DNA of 5,110 bases, from contig JALUMP010000178.1 in the NCBI GenBank assembly GCA_027039745.1, positions 1-5,110 of the forward strand, read 5' to 3'. The notes beneath the pieces were generated by a model. That model saw only the letters and a list, made by a program, of their open reading frames with translations, had not been told where the DNA came from and ran no database searches. The position numbers and the translations under genes were made by a program. Position 1 is the first letter of the stretch; each line of letters begins with the position of its first letter. This document shows positions 1-5,110 of the stretch, in pieces. This DNA comes from Candidatus Parcubacteria bacterium (lineage in GTDB: Bacteria; Patescibacteriota; Minisyncoccia; Phycocordibacterales; GCA-2747955).

Positions 1-2
1 CT

Positions 3-1088
3 AAAATGCTTTTAGAAAATTATGGTGGTATCCCAAGTGTTGTAGTATCTAGCCTAACCTCAAGCGACCCAGAGCTTGCCATTGCAAGCTACATAGATAT
101 GCTAATTAAAATAGCTTTTGGCTTTGCTTCCATAGGAGCTGTCATTTTAATAATTTGAGGTGGCATCATCTACACTTCACCAACCTACACCAAAAAACAA
201 GCAGGTAAAGAAAAAATCATTCACGCCCTTATCGCTATTTTAATTTTAGTTGGTTCTTTTATGCTTTTTCAAGAAGTTAATCCAGATGCTTTACAGGTGC
301 GCTTTCATCTTGCTAAACCAATTGCAAATGTTACAACGAAAATAGAAATCCAACGCAAAAATGGAAAAGAAATCAAATATTCAGATAAAATAACAGACTC
401 AACCGCTGCAGCCTTCAATGACGCACTAGAAGAACAACAAGCTGCTCACTTTGAAGAAGAAATTGGAGAGCAAGTACCAGATGAAGGAGTAAATGGTGAA
501 ATAGAAACAATAATAGATGAAGCGTTACTTAAAAATCTTGATAGAGAAAGTGGTTTACCAATTGAAAAACCAGGTTTAGCAATAAATCAAGCATATGGAC
601 ATACTAGATATGCAAGAGATCACCCAAACGTTTATGGACCAGTTGGCCACAATGGTCTTGATTTAAGTTGCCCACAAGGTAGAAAAACAATCATTAAAGC
701 TGTCGCCGATGGCACTATCGCTAGCGTAACAAGATCAGCTACTGGATATGGTAACCATATAATCATCCACCACGACAATGATTACGAAACTTTATATGGT
801 CATATGACAAGCTTTGAAAAATATATTACAGATGAACATGGAGACAAAAAAAGATTAAAAAAAGGAACTAAAGTAAGAAAAGGAGATCCTATTGGACTAT
901 GCGGTAACACAGGAAGCACTAGCGGAGACTGAAAACATCCAAATAGAGGCATACACCTGCATTTAAGAACACAAAAATTAAATCCCGTAAAATCGTTTAA
1001 TCCTCACTTAATGATTCCTGCGCTCTATAAAGTCAGATGTGAACCTGCTTATTTTAGAAACCAAATAGACTGCCACAAGACATATTAG
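3..1088 (+). CDS. Pilin-like two-helix membrane module fused to M23 metallopeptidase (5' partial, UGA read as sense)
   Basis: The gene enters from the left edge and gives 361 visible residues to TAG at 1086-1088, reading through TGA at 156-158 and 930-932. Two hydrophobic helices (about residues 31-55 and 75-92), joined by a basic loop and with a GG-x-x-Y motif after helix 1, resemble VirB2/TrbC-type T4SS pilins. An acidic linker follows. Residues about 195-325 form an M23 (LytM-like) peptidase: HxxxD with His216 and Asp220, LYGHM with His267, and HLH at 318-320, which are the zinc ligands and catalytic histidine of the family. M23 enzymes cut peptide cross-links of peptidoglycan. By VirB2 topology the peptidase would lie outside the membrane, where it could open the wall for a secretion or conjugation channel; that role is inferred. 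The second TGA lies inside the peptidase, just before HLH, so stopping there would delete a zinc site. The next gene downstream is a paralog with identical helix DNA. Confidence 0.85.
55..307 (+). repeat. Copy 1 of the duplicated transmembrane cassette
   Basis: This stretch aligns without gaps to 1272-1524 (constant offset 1217). Positions 55-143 (89 bp) and 223-307 (85 bp) are identical to copy 2, including third codon positions. Positions 144-222, covering the end of helix 1 and the inter-helix loop, are strongly diverged. Identity ends abruptly at 308, and upstream of 55 only the protein pattern MLLE-x-Y remains similar. Confidence 0.95.
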
Positions 1089-1114
1089 ATTTCACAACAA
1101 TCACAAAATAAATA

Positions 1115-1123
1115 TGCTAAAAT
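1115..1123 (+). promoter_or_regulatory. Extended -10 promoter of the second pilin-module gene
   Basis: TG (1115-1116), one base, then TAAAAT (1118-1123), followed by only 6 nt before ATG 1130. Transcription from this box would begin at or next to the start codon, giving a leaderless mRNA. A TTCACA at 1091-1096 could serve as -35 if TATGCT (1113-1118) is the real -10; both readings give almost no leader. No Shine-Dalgarno motif is present. Confidence 0.55.
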
Positions 1124-1129
1124 AAAAAT

Positions 1130-2323
1130 ATGCTAAAACTTTTTCTAAAAAATAATATCAAAATTCTCATAAGCCTTTTCGTTCTATTATTCCTTGTCTT
1201 TTCTTACACTCACGCTGGCAATATGTTACTAGAAGATTACTCTGGTCTTACCAAAGATCTTACAGGAGACATAACCTCAAGCGACCCAGAGCTTGCCATT
1301 GCAAGCTACATAGATATGCTAATTAAAATAGCTTTTGGCTTTGCTTCCATAGGAGCTGTCGTTTTGATAATTTGAGGTGGTGTTACATACGCAGGTTCAT
1401 CATATCTAAAAAAAGACGAAGGAAAGCGAAAAATTCAAAACGCCCTTATCGCTATTTTAATTTTAGTTGGTTCTTTTATGCTTTTTCAAGAAGTTAATCC
1501 AGATGCTTTACAGGTGCGCTTTCACCTTATGAAACCTATCGCCACAAGCCAACTAACAGAAATCCAACAAGTCTACAACTCCAAAATGGATCTAGAAACA
1601 GCCTACTCTCTCGCCGAACAAGGCTACATTCTTGAATATCAAAAAAATAGTGGAGTAGTCGGAGACAGAGAAAACACCGCAAAAAACGCCGCTTCTTGTC
1701 GAAACTCAGACAGAATCCGTGGCTTAGACCAAAACTCCAACCTATATGATTCAAAATGTAGATGTTGATATATCAAACCTTCTTTAATTGAGTCTGCAGT
1801 TCAAAACGCCAAACACAGAAGTTTTATAGACTATCTAGGCCCTGTTGGTATGCTTATCGGTGGTGTCAAAACTATTTTAGATCCTACTATGGACTTTACT
1901 CATCAAGATGGATGATACATCATCTACCGCCCAACAGAAACCAGCGTCAAAACTCAATTATTTGTAAGCCAAGATGCTTGTAATAAAGTAAAGAACCAAA
2001 TAAAAGCCCAGTGAAAATCCCTCTATAAAGACTCTCCTGGATACAACTTAGCTATGGAAGCCTATGGAGACAAAGCCTGCCAAAAAACCACAATGTTAGA
2101 CAAAATCAACATAGCAGCCTCTCAAACCATAGCCGATATCAAAGAAAATGGCACATGAAAATGGATCAAAAACAAAGCCTCAAATTTATTCAAAAAAAAG
2201 GATAAAAAAGATAAAAATAAAAACAAAAAAGGCTCAAACAACAAAGAAGACAAAAAAGGAGGCCAATACCTTTTAAAAATTATTCCTTTTACTCAAATCA
2301 GTTGTCCAACCAAAAAAGATTAA
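1130..2323 (+). CDS. Secreted/membrane pilin-like module with novel six-cysteine C-terminal domain (UGA read as sense)
   Basis: 397 residues ending at TAA 2321-2323, with in-frame TGA at residues 82, 213, 262, 295 and 343. Residue 345 is the only in-frame TGG in the window. Residues 1-29 are a signal peptide (basic start, hydrophobic core, cleavage probably after THA). Helices at about 61-86 and 104-122 with a basic loop match the pilin-like module of the gene upstream. Residues 130-350 are a domain I do not recognise, with cysteines at 190, 210, 212, 284, 317 and 392 that could form disulfides outside the cell. A lysine-rich low-complexity stretch (about 355-378) and a short hydrophobic end close the protein. 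ATG 1130 is chosen because it begins the signal peptide and sits 6 nt after an extended -10 box. Only 41 bp separate it from the gene upstream. Function is unknown; T4SS surface component or pilus-anchored effector is an inference. Confidence 0.8.
1272..1524 (+). repeat. Copy 2 of the duplicated transmembrane cassette
   Basis: Counterpart of 55-307. The identical blocks are 1272-1360 and 1440-1524; the diverged middle is 1361-1439. The first block encodes the start of helix 1 and the second encodes helix 2 plus the start of the passenger linker. Confidence 0.95.
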
Positions 2324-2353
2324 CTATTCTTTTTAAAAAAAGCTACTATAATA

Positions 2354-2388
2354 ATATAAAACCTAAATTTTTAATTTAAGTTTTATAT
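2354..2388. terminator. AT-rich hairpin between convergent genes, probable bidirectional terminator
   Basis: ATATAAAAC (2354-2362) pairs with 2380-2388, then one mismatch, then TAAAT (2364-2368) pairs with 2374-2378 around a 5-nt loop. It sits 30 bp after the stop of the plus-strand gene and about 34 bp from the stop of the facing minus-strand gene. The stem is AU-rich with a U-rich 3' side, so strength as an intrinsic terminator is uncertain. Confidence 0.5.
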
Positions 2389-2421
2389 TTAATCTCAATA
2401 TTTCAAGAATGTAAATATATT

Positions 2422-2994
2422 TTATGGGAAATATGTTCTAACTCATTCTTTTCCATCAATAGCATCATATATGTCTCTTTCTCTTTCTGTTACATCTGGA
2501 TCAGTAACAATTGTTTCACCTTTACTGATTTTATTTTTTTCAATACAAGTTTCAAGTTCATAATCCAAATCCATTAAAAAAACATTTTCTTTTTCCGAAA
2601 TCTTATCCCCAATCACTGTATCTGCTACAGGCCCTAAAACTTCTTCTACACAATCACCTGAACCATCAAAGATTTCTCTTTCTGCTTTTTTGTGTTTTAC
2701 TACTTTTTCTATAACTGATGTTTTTGGTTGGTTTACAACGTCTGTATTATCATTTGAAGCTTTTTCTCCACCTCCACTCAAAGCCATAACTCCAGCAGCT
2801 GCAAGAGTAAAGATACCTCCTGCCCCTAAAATCGTCCCACTTATAGAACCTCTTTGATTTCTCAATAATCTTGAATCTTTAAAATTTTCAACAACATTTC
2901 TATAAAGCTCTACCGCTTTTTTTTTAAATAATAATTCATCTTTTTTTTGTTCTTTTGCCCCCCCGCTCACTTGCTCTAAGTTTCGGTTTGTCAT
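2422..2994 (-). CDS. Single-pass membrane protein of unknown function
   Basis: 190 residues if the TGA at 2443-2445 is read as sense, which adds seven residues before TAA at 2422-2424; a standard-code reading stops at 183. I do not recognise the family. A basic N-terminal region (1-48) leads to one glycine/alanine-rich hydrophobic segment (about 50-73), then a charged, mostly acidic C-terminal region with Cys115 and Cys150. There is no signal peptide ahead of the helix, so it is probably a bitopic inner-membrane protein. The first 12 residues end in LEQVSGG, which resembles double-glycine leaders of C39-processed peptides; with a C39-like gene 750 bp away this is noted but may be chance. Near the start the coding strand has runs of G7, A8 and A9. 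The gene is convergent with the pilin-module pair. No clear -10 or ribosome binding site is visible before ATG. Confidence 0.65.
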
Positions 2995-3120
2995 ATTTAC
3001 AAATATTAAAATTATTTTCTAATATACTATACTCATAACACATTTCACCCAAAAAATCAAGGTGAATTTACCCAAAAAACAAAAAAGAAATACCTATAGT
3101 CCGACCATAACCATACTCTT

Positions 3121-3182
3121 TTTCCAACAAGTCCGACTGCTACCACCTTTTCAAAGGTGGTAGCAGTCGGACTTGTTGGAAA
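3121..3182. repeat. 62-bp near-perfect palindrome (30-bp arms, 2-nt centre)
   Basis: 3121-3150 is the exact reverse complement of 3153-3182, with TC between. The arms are 47% G+C, well above the surroundings. No T-run follows on either strand as a typical intrinsic terminator would need, and 30 bp is long for one. It could form a cruciform or a very stable RNA hairpin. The arms contain AAGTCCGACT, also found in the hairpin at 3629-3647. Confidence 0.9.
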
Positions 3183-3329
3183 TCAAAATTCCAAAATACC
3201 CACAAAAAACACCTACTATTCCAATTATTTTCACATATATCCGTAATATACACAAAAAAACAACACTCTGCAAAACACAACCACCAACCTCAATCTAATT
3301 CTAAAAAACTCTCTAATTCCTCACTAAAC

Positions 3330-3349
3330 TTTTCCACACCTTTTCCACA
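3330..3349 (+). promoter_or_regulatory. Two helically phased DnaA-box-like sites
   Basis: TTTTCCACA at 3330-3338 and again at 3341-3349, on the same strand and one helical turn apart. The match to TTATNCACA is 8 of 9. AT-rich DNA will give some such sites by chance, so the spacing and duplication are the main support. Confidence 0.35.
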
Positions 3350-3393
3350 CACTTTTCTTAATTTTCCAATAACTTACACCAACACTCTCTACT

Positions 3394-3415
3394 CCTCCTT
3401 CCTACTCCTTCCTCC
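3394..3415 (+). repeat. Polypyrimidine mirror repeat (possible H-DNA)
   Basis: CCTCCTTCCT (3394-3403) is mirrored by TCCTTCCTCC (3406-3415) around AC. Mirror symmetry in a pyrimidine run is the pattern that allows intramolecular triplex. The complementary strand is a GG-doublet purine run. Confidence 0.6.
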
Positions 3416-3468
3416 CAAAACACCTCTTCAATGCGCCTTGCTCCCTGAAGAATTTAATCTTTTTAACT

Positions 3469-3507
3469 TTACACACAACTCTGCTATAGCAGCGCTATGT
3501 GTAAAAA
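3469..3507. repeat. 39-bp structured repeat, copy 1
   Basis: Differs from copy 2 (3689-3727) at three positions. The ends TTACACA and TGTGTAA are inverted, and the centre has the 12-bp palindrome CTGCTATAGCAG. The end motifs, read as TTTTACACA on the minus strand, also resemble DnaA boxes. Confidence 0.8.
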
Positions 3508-3579
3508 TACATCAACATTAAGATATTAAACAAAAAAATTAAAACAAGTTATTTTTGCTTTATCTATGTAAAAAACAAA

Positions 3580-3606
3580 GAGCGAAAATGCTCCGCATTT
3601 TCGCTC
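3580..3606. repeat. Hairpin with 12-bp perfect stem and 3-nt loop
   Basis: GAGCGAAAATGC (3580-3591) pairs fully with 3595-3606 around TCC. No U-run follows on the + strand. It lies between the two 39-bp repeats. Confidence 0.75.
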
Positions 3607-3628
3607 ACCCATTTTTTATCTTCTTTTA

Positions 3629-3647
3629 CAGGAAGTCCGACTTCCTG
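3629..3647. repeat. Hairpin/operator-like palindrome CAGGAAGTC-c-GACTTCCTG
   Basis: Nine-base arms around one central base. The centre AAGTCCGACTT is shared with the arms of the 62-bp palindrome, and AGTCCGAC occurs again at 3098-3105. This suggests either a protein-binding motif or members of one small repeat family. Confidence 0.65.
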
Positions 3648-3688
3648 CAAAAATATTCTCTCCTTTTTTCTTTTCCTTTTTTGCCCAC

Positions 3689-3727
3689 TTACACACAACT
3701 CCGCTATAGCAATGCTATGTGTAAAAA
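3689..3727. repeat. 39-bp structured repeat, copy 2
   Basis: Second copy, 220 bp after the first, keeping the inverted ends and the GCTATAGC core. It lies 20 bp beyond the stop codon of the C39-like gene, so it could act in that gene's 3' untranslated region. Confidence 0.8.
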
Positions 3728-3747
3728 AATTTTTAAAAATAAAAATA

Positions 3748-4395
3748 CTATAATTTTCTTTTCTTCACTATCAATAACCCTCCATTATCCATACATCTAT
3801 AATTACTAGAATGTATAGCAAACATAAAATCATCAATTAAATACTCTTCTTCTCCGACAGCTGGGTTATTTATTATAATATTTTCTTTATCAAAACCTTT
3901 TACAACACTATTATGAAAATTAAAAAATGGTTTTTCCTTAGATTTTAAAAATACAGAAGTATAAGAAGCTACCACAGGAAAATTATTTTCTAAACTACTT
4001 TTAATATCTTCAAAAGTTGGTATTTTTACAACCACCCTACCGCCAGCCTCTATAAAATCTATAAAATAATGTAGAGCTTTTATATTATCTTTGTTTTTTG
4101 TTATGTTCAATAAACTTTTAAAATGCCTTAAAATCTCCTGTTGATCAAAATTTCTATGCAAAACAGTAAATAAAAAAGGATTTTGAGTAATAATTTCTAC
4201 TTCAAAACCAAGTTTTACTAGATAAAGACCAAGTTGAGGTAAATATGCACCATCTTCTCCTACACTAATCTCTTTTTGTATATCTAAAATGGTTTTGTTT
4301 TTACTATAAAAATCTAAAATCATAGCCACACAAGCCAGACCACAATCAACAGAATTTTGATTTTGTAATATTAATGGAATATTAAGTTTTTTCAT
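3748..4395 (-). CDS. Stand-alone C39-like cysteine peptidase
   Basis: 215 residues ending in TAG, with no TGA inside. Near the N-terminus Gln11/Gln13 and the motif DCGLAC with Cys18 match the oxyanion and nucleophile region of C39-type papain-fold peptidases. His161 in the FHNSVVKGFD stretch and Asn177 in NNPA fit the His and third catalytic site, where C39 proteins usually have Asp before Pro. There is no ABC-transporter part and no signal peptide, so a cytosolic peptidase of the C39-like/C39_2 group is the best call; substrates may be double-glycine peptides or others. ATG 4395 is preferred over the in-frame ATG at 4428 because TGTTATAAT ends 6 nt before it and the upstream ATG lies inside a hairpin. 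The neighbours are a short acidic frame upstream and structured DNA downstream. Confidence 0.75.
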   Translation of the reverse strand: MKKLNIPLILQNQNSVDCGLACVAMILDFYSKNKTILDIQKEISVGEDGAYLPQLGLYLVKLGFEVEIITQNPFLFTVLHRNFDQQEILRHFKSLLNITKNKDNIKALHYFIDFIEAGGRVVVKIPTFEDIKSSLENNFPVVASYTSVFLKSKEKPFFNFHNSVVKGFDKENIIINNPAVGEEEYLIDDFMFAIHSSNYRCMDNGGLLIVKKRKL

Positions 4396-4401
4396 ATTTT
4401 T

Positions 4402-4410
4402 ATTATAACA
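4402..4410 (-). promoter_or_regulatory. Extended -10 promoter of the C39-like gene
   Basis: On the minus strand TGT-TATAAT is a perfect extended -10, followed by AAAAAT and ATG. It implies a leaderless mRNA and fixes the start codon. A 12-bp palindrome directly upstream covers the -35 region. Confidence 0.7.
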
Positions 4411-4438
4411 AAAAACATTCATTATCATGAATGTTTTT
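4411..4438. terminator. Palindromic hairpin, probable terminator or operator
   Basis: AAAAACATTCAT (4411-4422) pairs perfectly with 4427-4438 around TATC. On the minus strand the 3' arm ends in six Ts, as in an intrinsic terminator, and it follows the stop of a short minus-strand frame. Because it abuts the C39 promoter it could instead be an operator. Confidence 0.55.
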
Positions 4439-4456
4439 AAAGTTTTTTAGTTAAGT

Positions 4457-4516
4457 CTATTTTTCTTCATAACTATCTGGATATCCATCTTCATCAGGCT
4501 CGCTTCCACCAGGCAT
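4457..4516 (-). CDS. Possible short acidic peptide with Gly-Gly motif, or gene remnant
   Basis: From ATG 4516 a 19-residue frame begins MPGGSEPDEDGYPD and ends at TAG 4457-4459. The frame is open upstream to 4582 (41 residues) but has no other standard start there. A hairpin with a T-run follows the stop, as if a real gene ends here. It could be a small peptide whose GG is a cleavage site for the neighbouring C39-like enzyme, or the tail of a decayed gene whose Asp-rich DEDGYPD resembles calcium-binding repeats. No ribosome binding site is visible. Low confidence. Confidence 0.25.
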   Translation of the reverse strand: MPGGSEPDEDGYPDSYEEK

Positions 4517-4601
4517 AAGGGATATCCCCGTACCAGCAATTTCTAATTTTTGACTTACAAAAAAATTTTCAAAAACAAAAAACTATTTTAAACTCTAAAT
4601 A

Positions 4602-4610
4602 TGTTAAAAT
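4602..4610 (+). promoter_or_regulatory. Extended -10 promoter of the hydrolase gene
   Basis: TG (4602-4603), one base, TAAAAT (4605-4610), then 7 nt to ATG 4618. This is almost the same arrangement as at 1115-1123. No -35 box or Shine-Dalgarno motif is evident. Confidence 0.55.
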
Positions 4611-4617
4611 CTATTAT

Positions 4618-5110
4618 ATGAAAAAAAGAAAAATAGTTTTACTCCCTGGTTTATTCACAAAATATGAAGAAGGAAAAATATATCACAAACTAAAAAAATA
4701 TTGCAAAAAAAATAAATATGATTTTATTTTTTTTCAGTATTCCACCGAAAACAATACTACAAACTTTTCGATAAAAAATACCACGACAAAACTAGAAGAT
4801 TTTTTACAACGAGAAAAAAAACCAGAAAAAGTTATCTTTGTCGGACACAGTATGGCTGGCCCCATATTGATGAATTTTTTTTCAAAAAACAACTTAGACA
4901 ATAAACTTATTCTTTTAGATCCATCAATAATTCCAATACCAGAGTATTTACACAACGAGGTTTGTATACAAAAAAACAATAAATATTTTCTTTTTTGAGA
5001 GAGCCAAGAAGACTTGAGAGAAATCAATAAAACATTTTTTAAAGAATACACAACTATAAAAAATAACTATACTCTAAAACCAGAAAATATTCTGGTAATC
5101 TGATCTGGAA
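4618..5110 (+). CDS. Serine alpha/beta hydrolase (3' partial, UGA read as sense)
   Basis: 164 residues are visible, running through TGA at 4996-4998 and 5101-5103 and off the right edge. The start KKRKIVLLPGLF is the first core strand and oxyanion-loop region. GHSMAG gives the nucleophile elbow with Ser78; the usual small residue two after Ser is Ala here, followed by Gly. LILLDPS (about 97-103) is the next strand, and ENILVI before the second TGA looks like the strand ahead of the catalytic Asp, which lies outside the window along with the His. No signal peptide, so a cytosolic esterase or lipase-like enzyme is likely (RBBP9/YdeN-like or general alpha/beta fold); the substrate is unknown. 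ATG 4618 is supported by the -10 box 7 nt upstream. Reading the first TGA as stop would leave 126 residues and no complete fold. Confidence 0.75.

Larger units (their letters stand above)
3181..3432. other. G-depleted tract, candidate replication-origin element
   Basis: Only two Gs (3243 and 3270) occur in 252 nt on the + strand, none from 3271 to 3432, while C is common. Within it lie two TTTTCCACA sites exactly 11 bp apart (3330-3338, 3341-3349), one base from the DnaA-box consensus TTATCCACA, and a polypyrimidine mirror repeat. Such asymmetry fits an origin or a Rho loading site on a + strand transcript; neither is proven, and no dnaA or rep gene is in the window. Confidence 0.35.
2995..3747. 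other. Intergenic region without a credible gene, dense in palindromes and repeats
   Basis: About 750 bp between two minus-strand genes. Frames here are short or merely cross palindromes. In order it holds: TTCACC/GGTGAA arms (3044-3049 and 3061-3066) upstream of the membrane-protein gene; a 62-bp palindrome (3121-3182); a G-depleted tract (3181-3432) with DnaA-box-like sites and a mirror repeat; two 39-bp repeats (3469 and 3689); and hairpins at 3580-3606 and 3629-3647. No tRNA or rRNA was recognised. Confidence 0.8.

Noticed and set aside
1536..1754. Minus-strand open frame inside the second pilin-module gene
   Set aside because: It lies antisense to a gene with signal peptide and paralogy support; no promoter or start context.
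1130..2323. In-frame TGAs as pseudogene stops or selenocysteine sites
   Set aside because: Five TGAs in one gene with intact frame between them, plus TGAs in three other genes, do not fit decay; no frameshifts are seen, and selenocysteine would need SECIS elements at each site and is not expected at such density.
3469..3727. CRISPR array
   Set aside because: Only two repeats with 181 bp between them, and other hairpins in the gap; no regular spacers or cas genes.
3555..3809. An 84-codon open frame on the + strand
   Set aside because: It crosses two hairpins and a 39-bp repeat and overlaps the end of the C39-like gene on the other strand; its product is low-complexity Phe/Tyr/Leu with no domain.
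4396..4428. Upstream start at 4428 for the C39-like protein
   Set aside because: It lies within the 4411-4438 hairpin and upstream of the near-perfect TGTTATAAT box that points to 4395.
1418..4812. CGA read as Trp, as I recall reported for some Absconditabacterales
   Set aside because: CGA codons sit in hydrophilic, basic contexts such as EGK-x-KIQ in the pilin loop and LQ-x-EKK in the hydrolase, which fit Arg much better.
4734..5051. Minus-strand open frame of 105 codons
   Set aside because: It is antisense to the hydrolase, whose GHSMAG motif and promoter support the + strand.

Overview
The window is AT-rich bacterial DNA. UGA is almost certainly a sense codon. Three genes are interrupted only by TGA triplets (ten in-frame TGAs over four genes). 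Translation runs on sensibly through each of them. Every terminus that can be seen uses TAA or TAG. Only one in-frame TGG is found in about 1,300 codons, while glycine encoded by GGN is already at a normal level. That composition favours UGA=Trp (code 4-like). However, UGA=Gly (code 25) is the known reassignment in Gracilibacteria and Absconditabacteria (Patescibacteria/CPR), whose type IV secretion pilins these genes resemble. I treat UGA as sense and leave its identity open, leaning to Trp. Shine-Dalgarno sites are absent, and three genes carry an extended -10 box only 6-7 nt before ATG, which suggests leaderless mRNAs.

Left half (1-2390, + strand): two tandem genes for membrane proteins share a VirB2/TrbC-like two-helix pilin module but carry different C-terminal passengers. 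The first (5'-truncated by the window edge) ends in an M23 metallopeptidase. The second, with a signal peptide, ends in an unrecognised six-cysteine domain and a lysine-rich tail. The DNA for their transmembrane helices is identical in two blocks of 89 and 85 bp, while the loop between them, the N-termini and the passengers are diverged. This looks like cassette-wise recombination or a patchily homogenised duplication. An AT-rich hairpin at 2354-2388 separates them from a convergent gene.

Middle (2422-3747): a minus-strand gene for a single-pass membrane protein of unknown function with homopolymer runs near its start, then about 750 bp with no credible gene. This intergenic region is rich in structure: a 62-bp near-perfect palindrome, a 252-nt tract with only two Gs that holds two phased DnaA-box-like sites and a polypyrimidine mirror repeat, two copies of a 39-bp repeat, and two further hairpins. 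A replication origin or other structured control locus is possible but unproven.

Right part (3748-5110): a stand-alone C39-like cysteine peptidase (minus strand), a hairpin that probably ends a short acidic reading frame with a Gly-Gly motif, and the start of a serine alpha/beta hydrolase (+ strand) cut by the window edge. The pilin-module genes may belong to a conjugation or cell-surface type IV secretion system in which the peptidase would open the cell wall; no link between them and the right-hand genes can be shown from the sequence.
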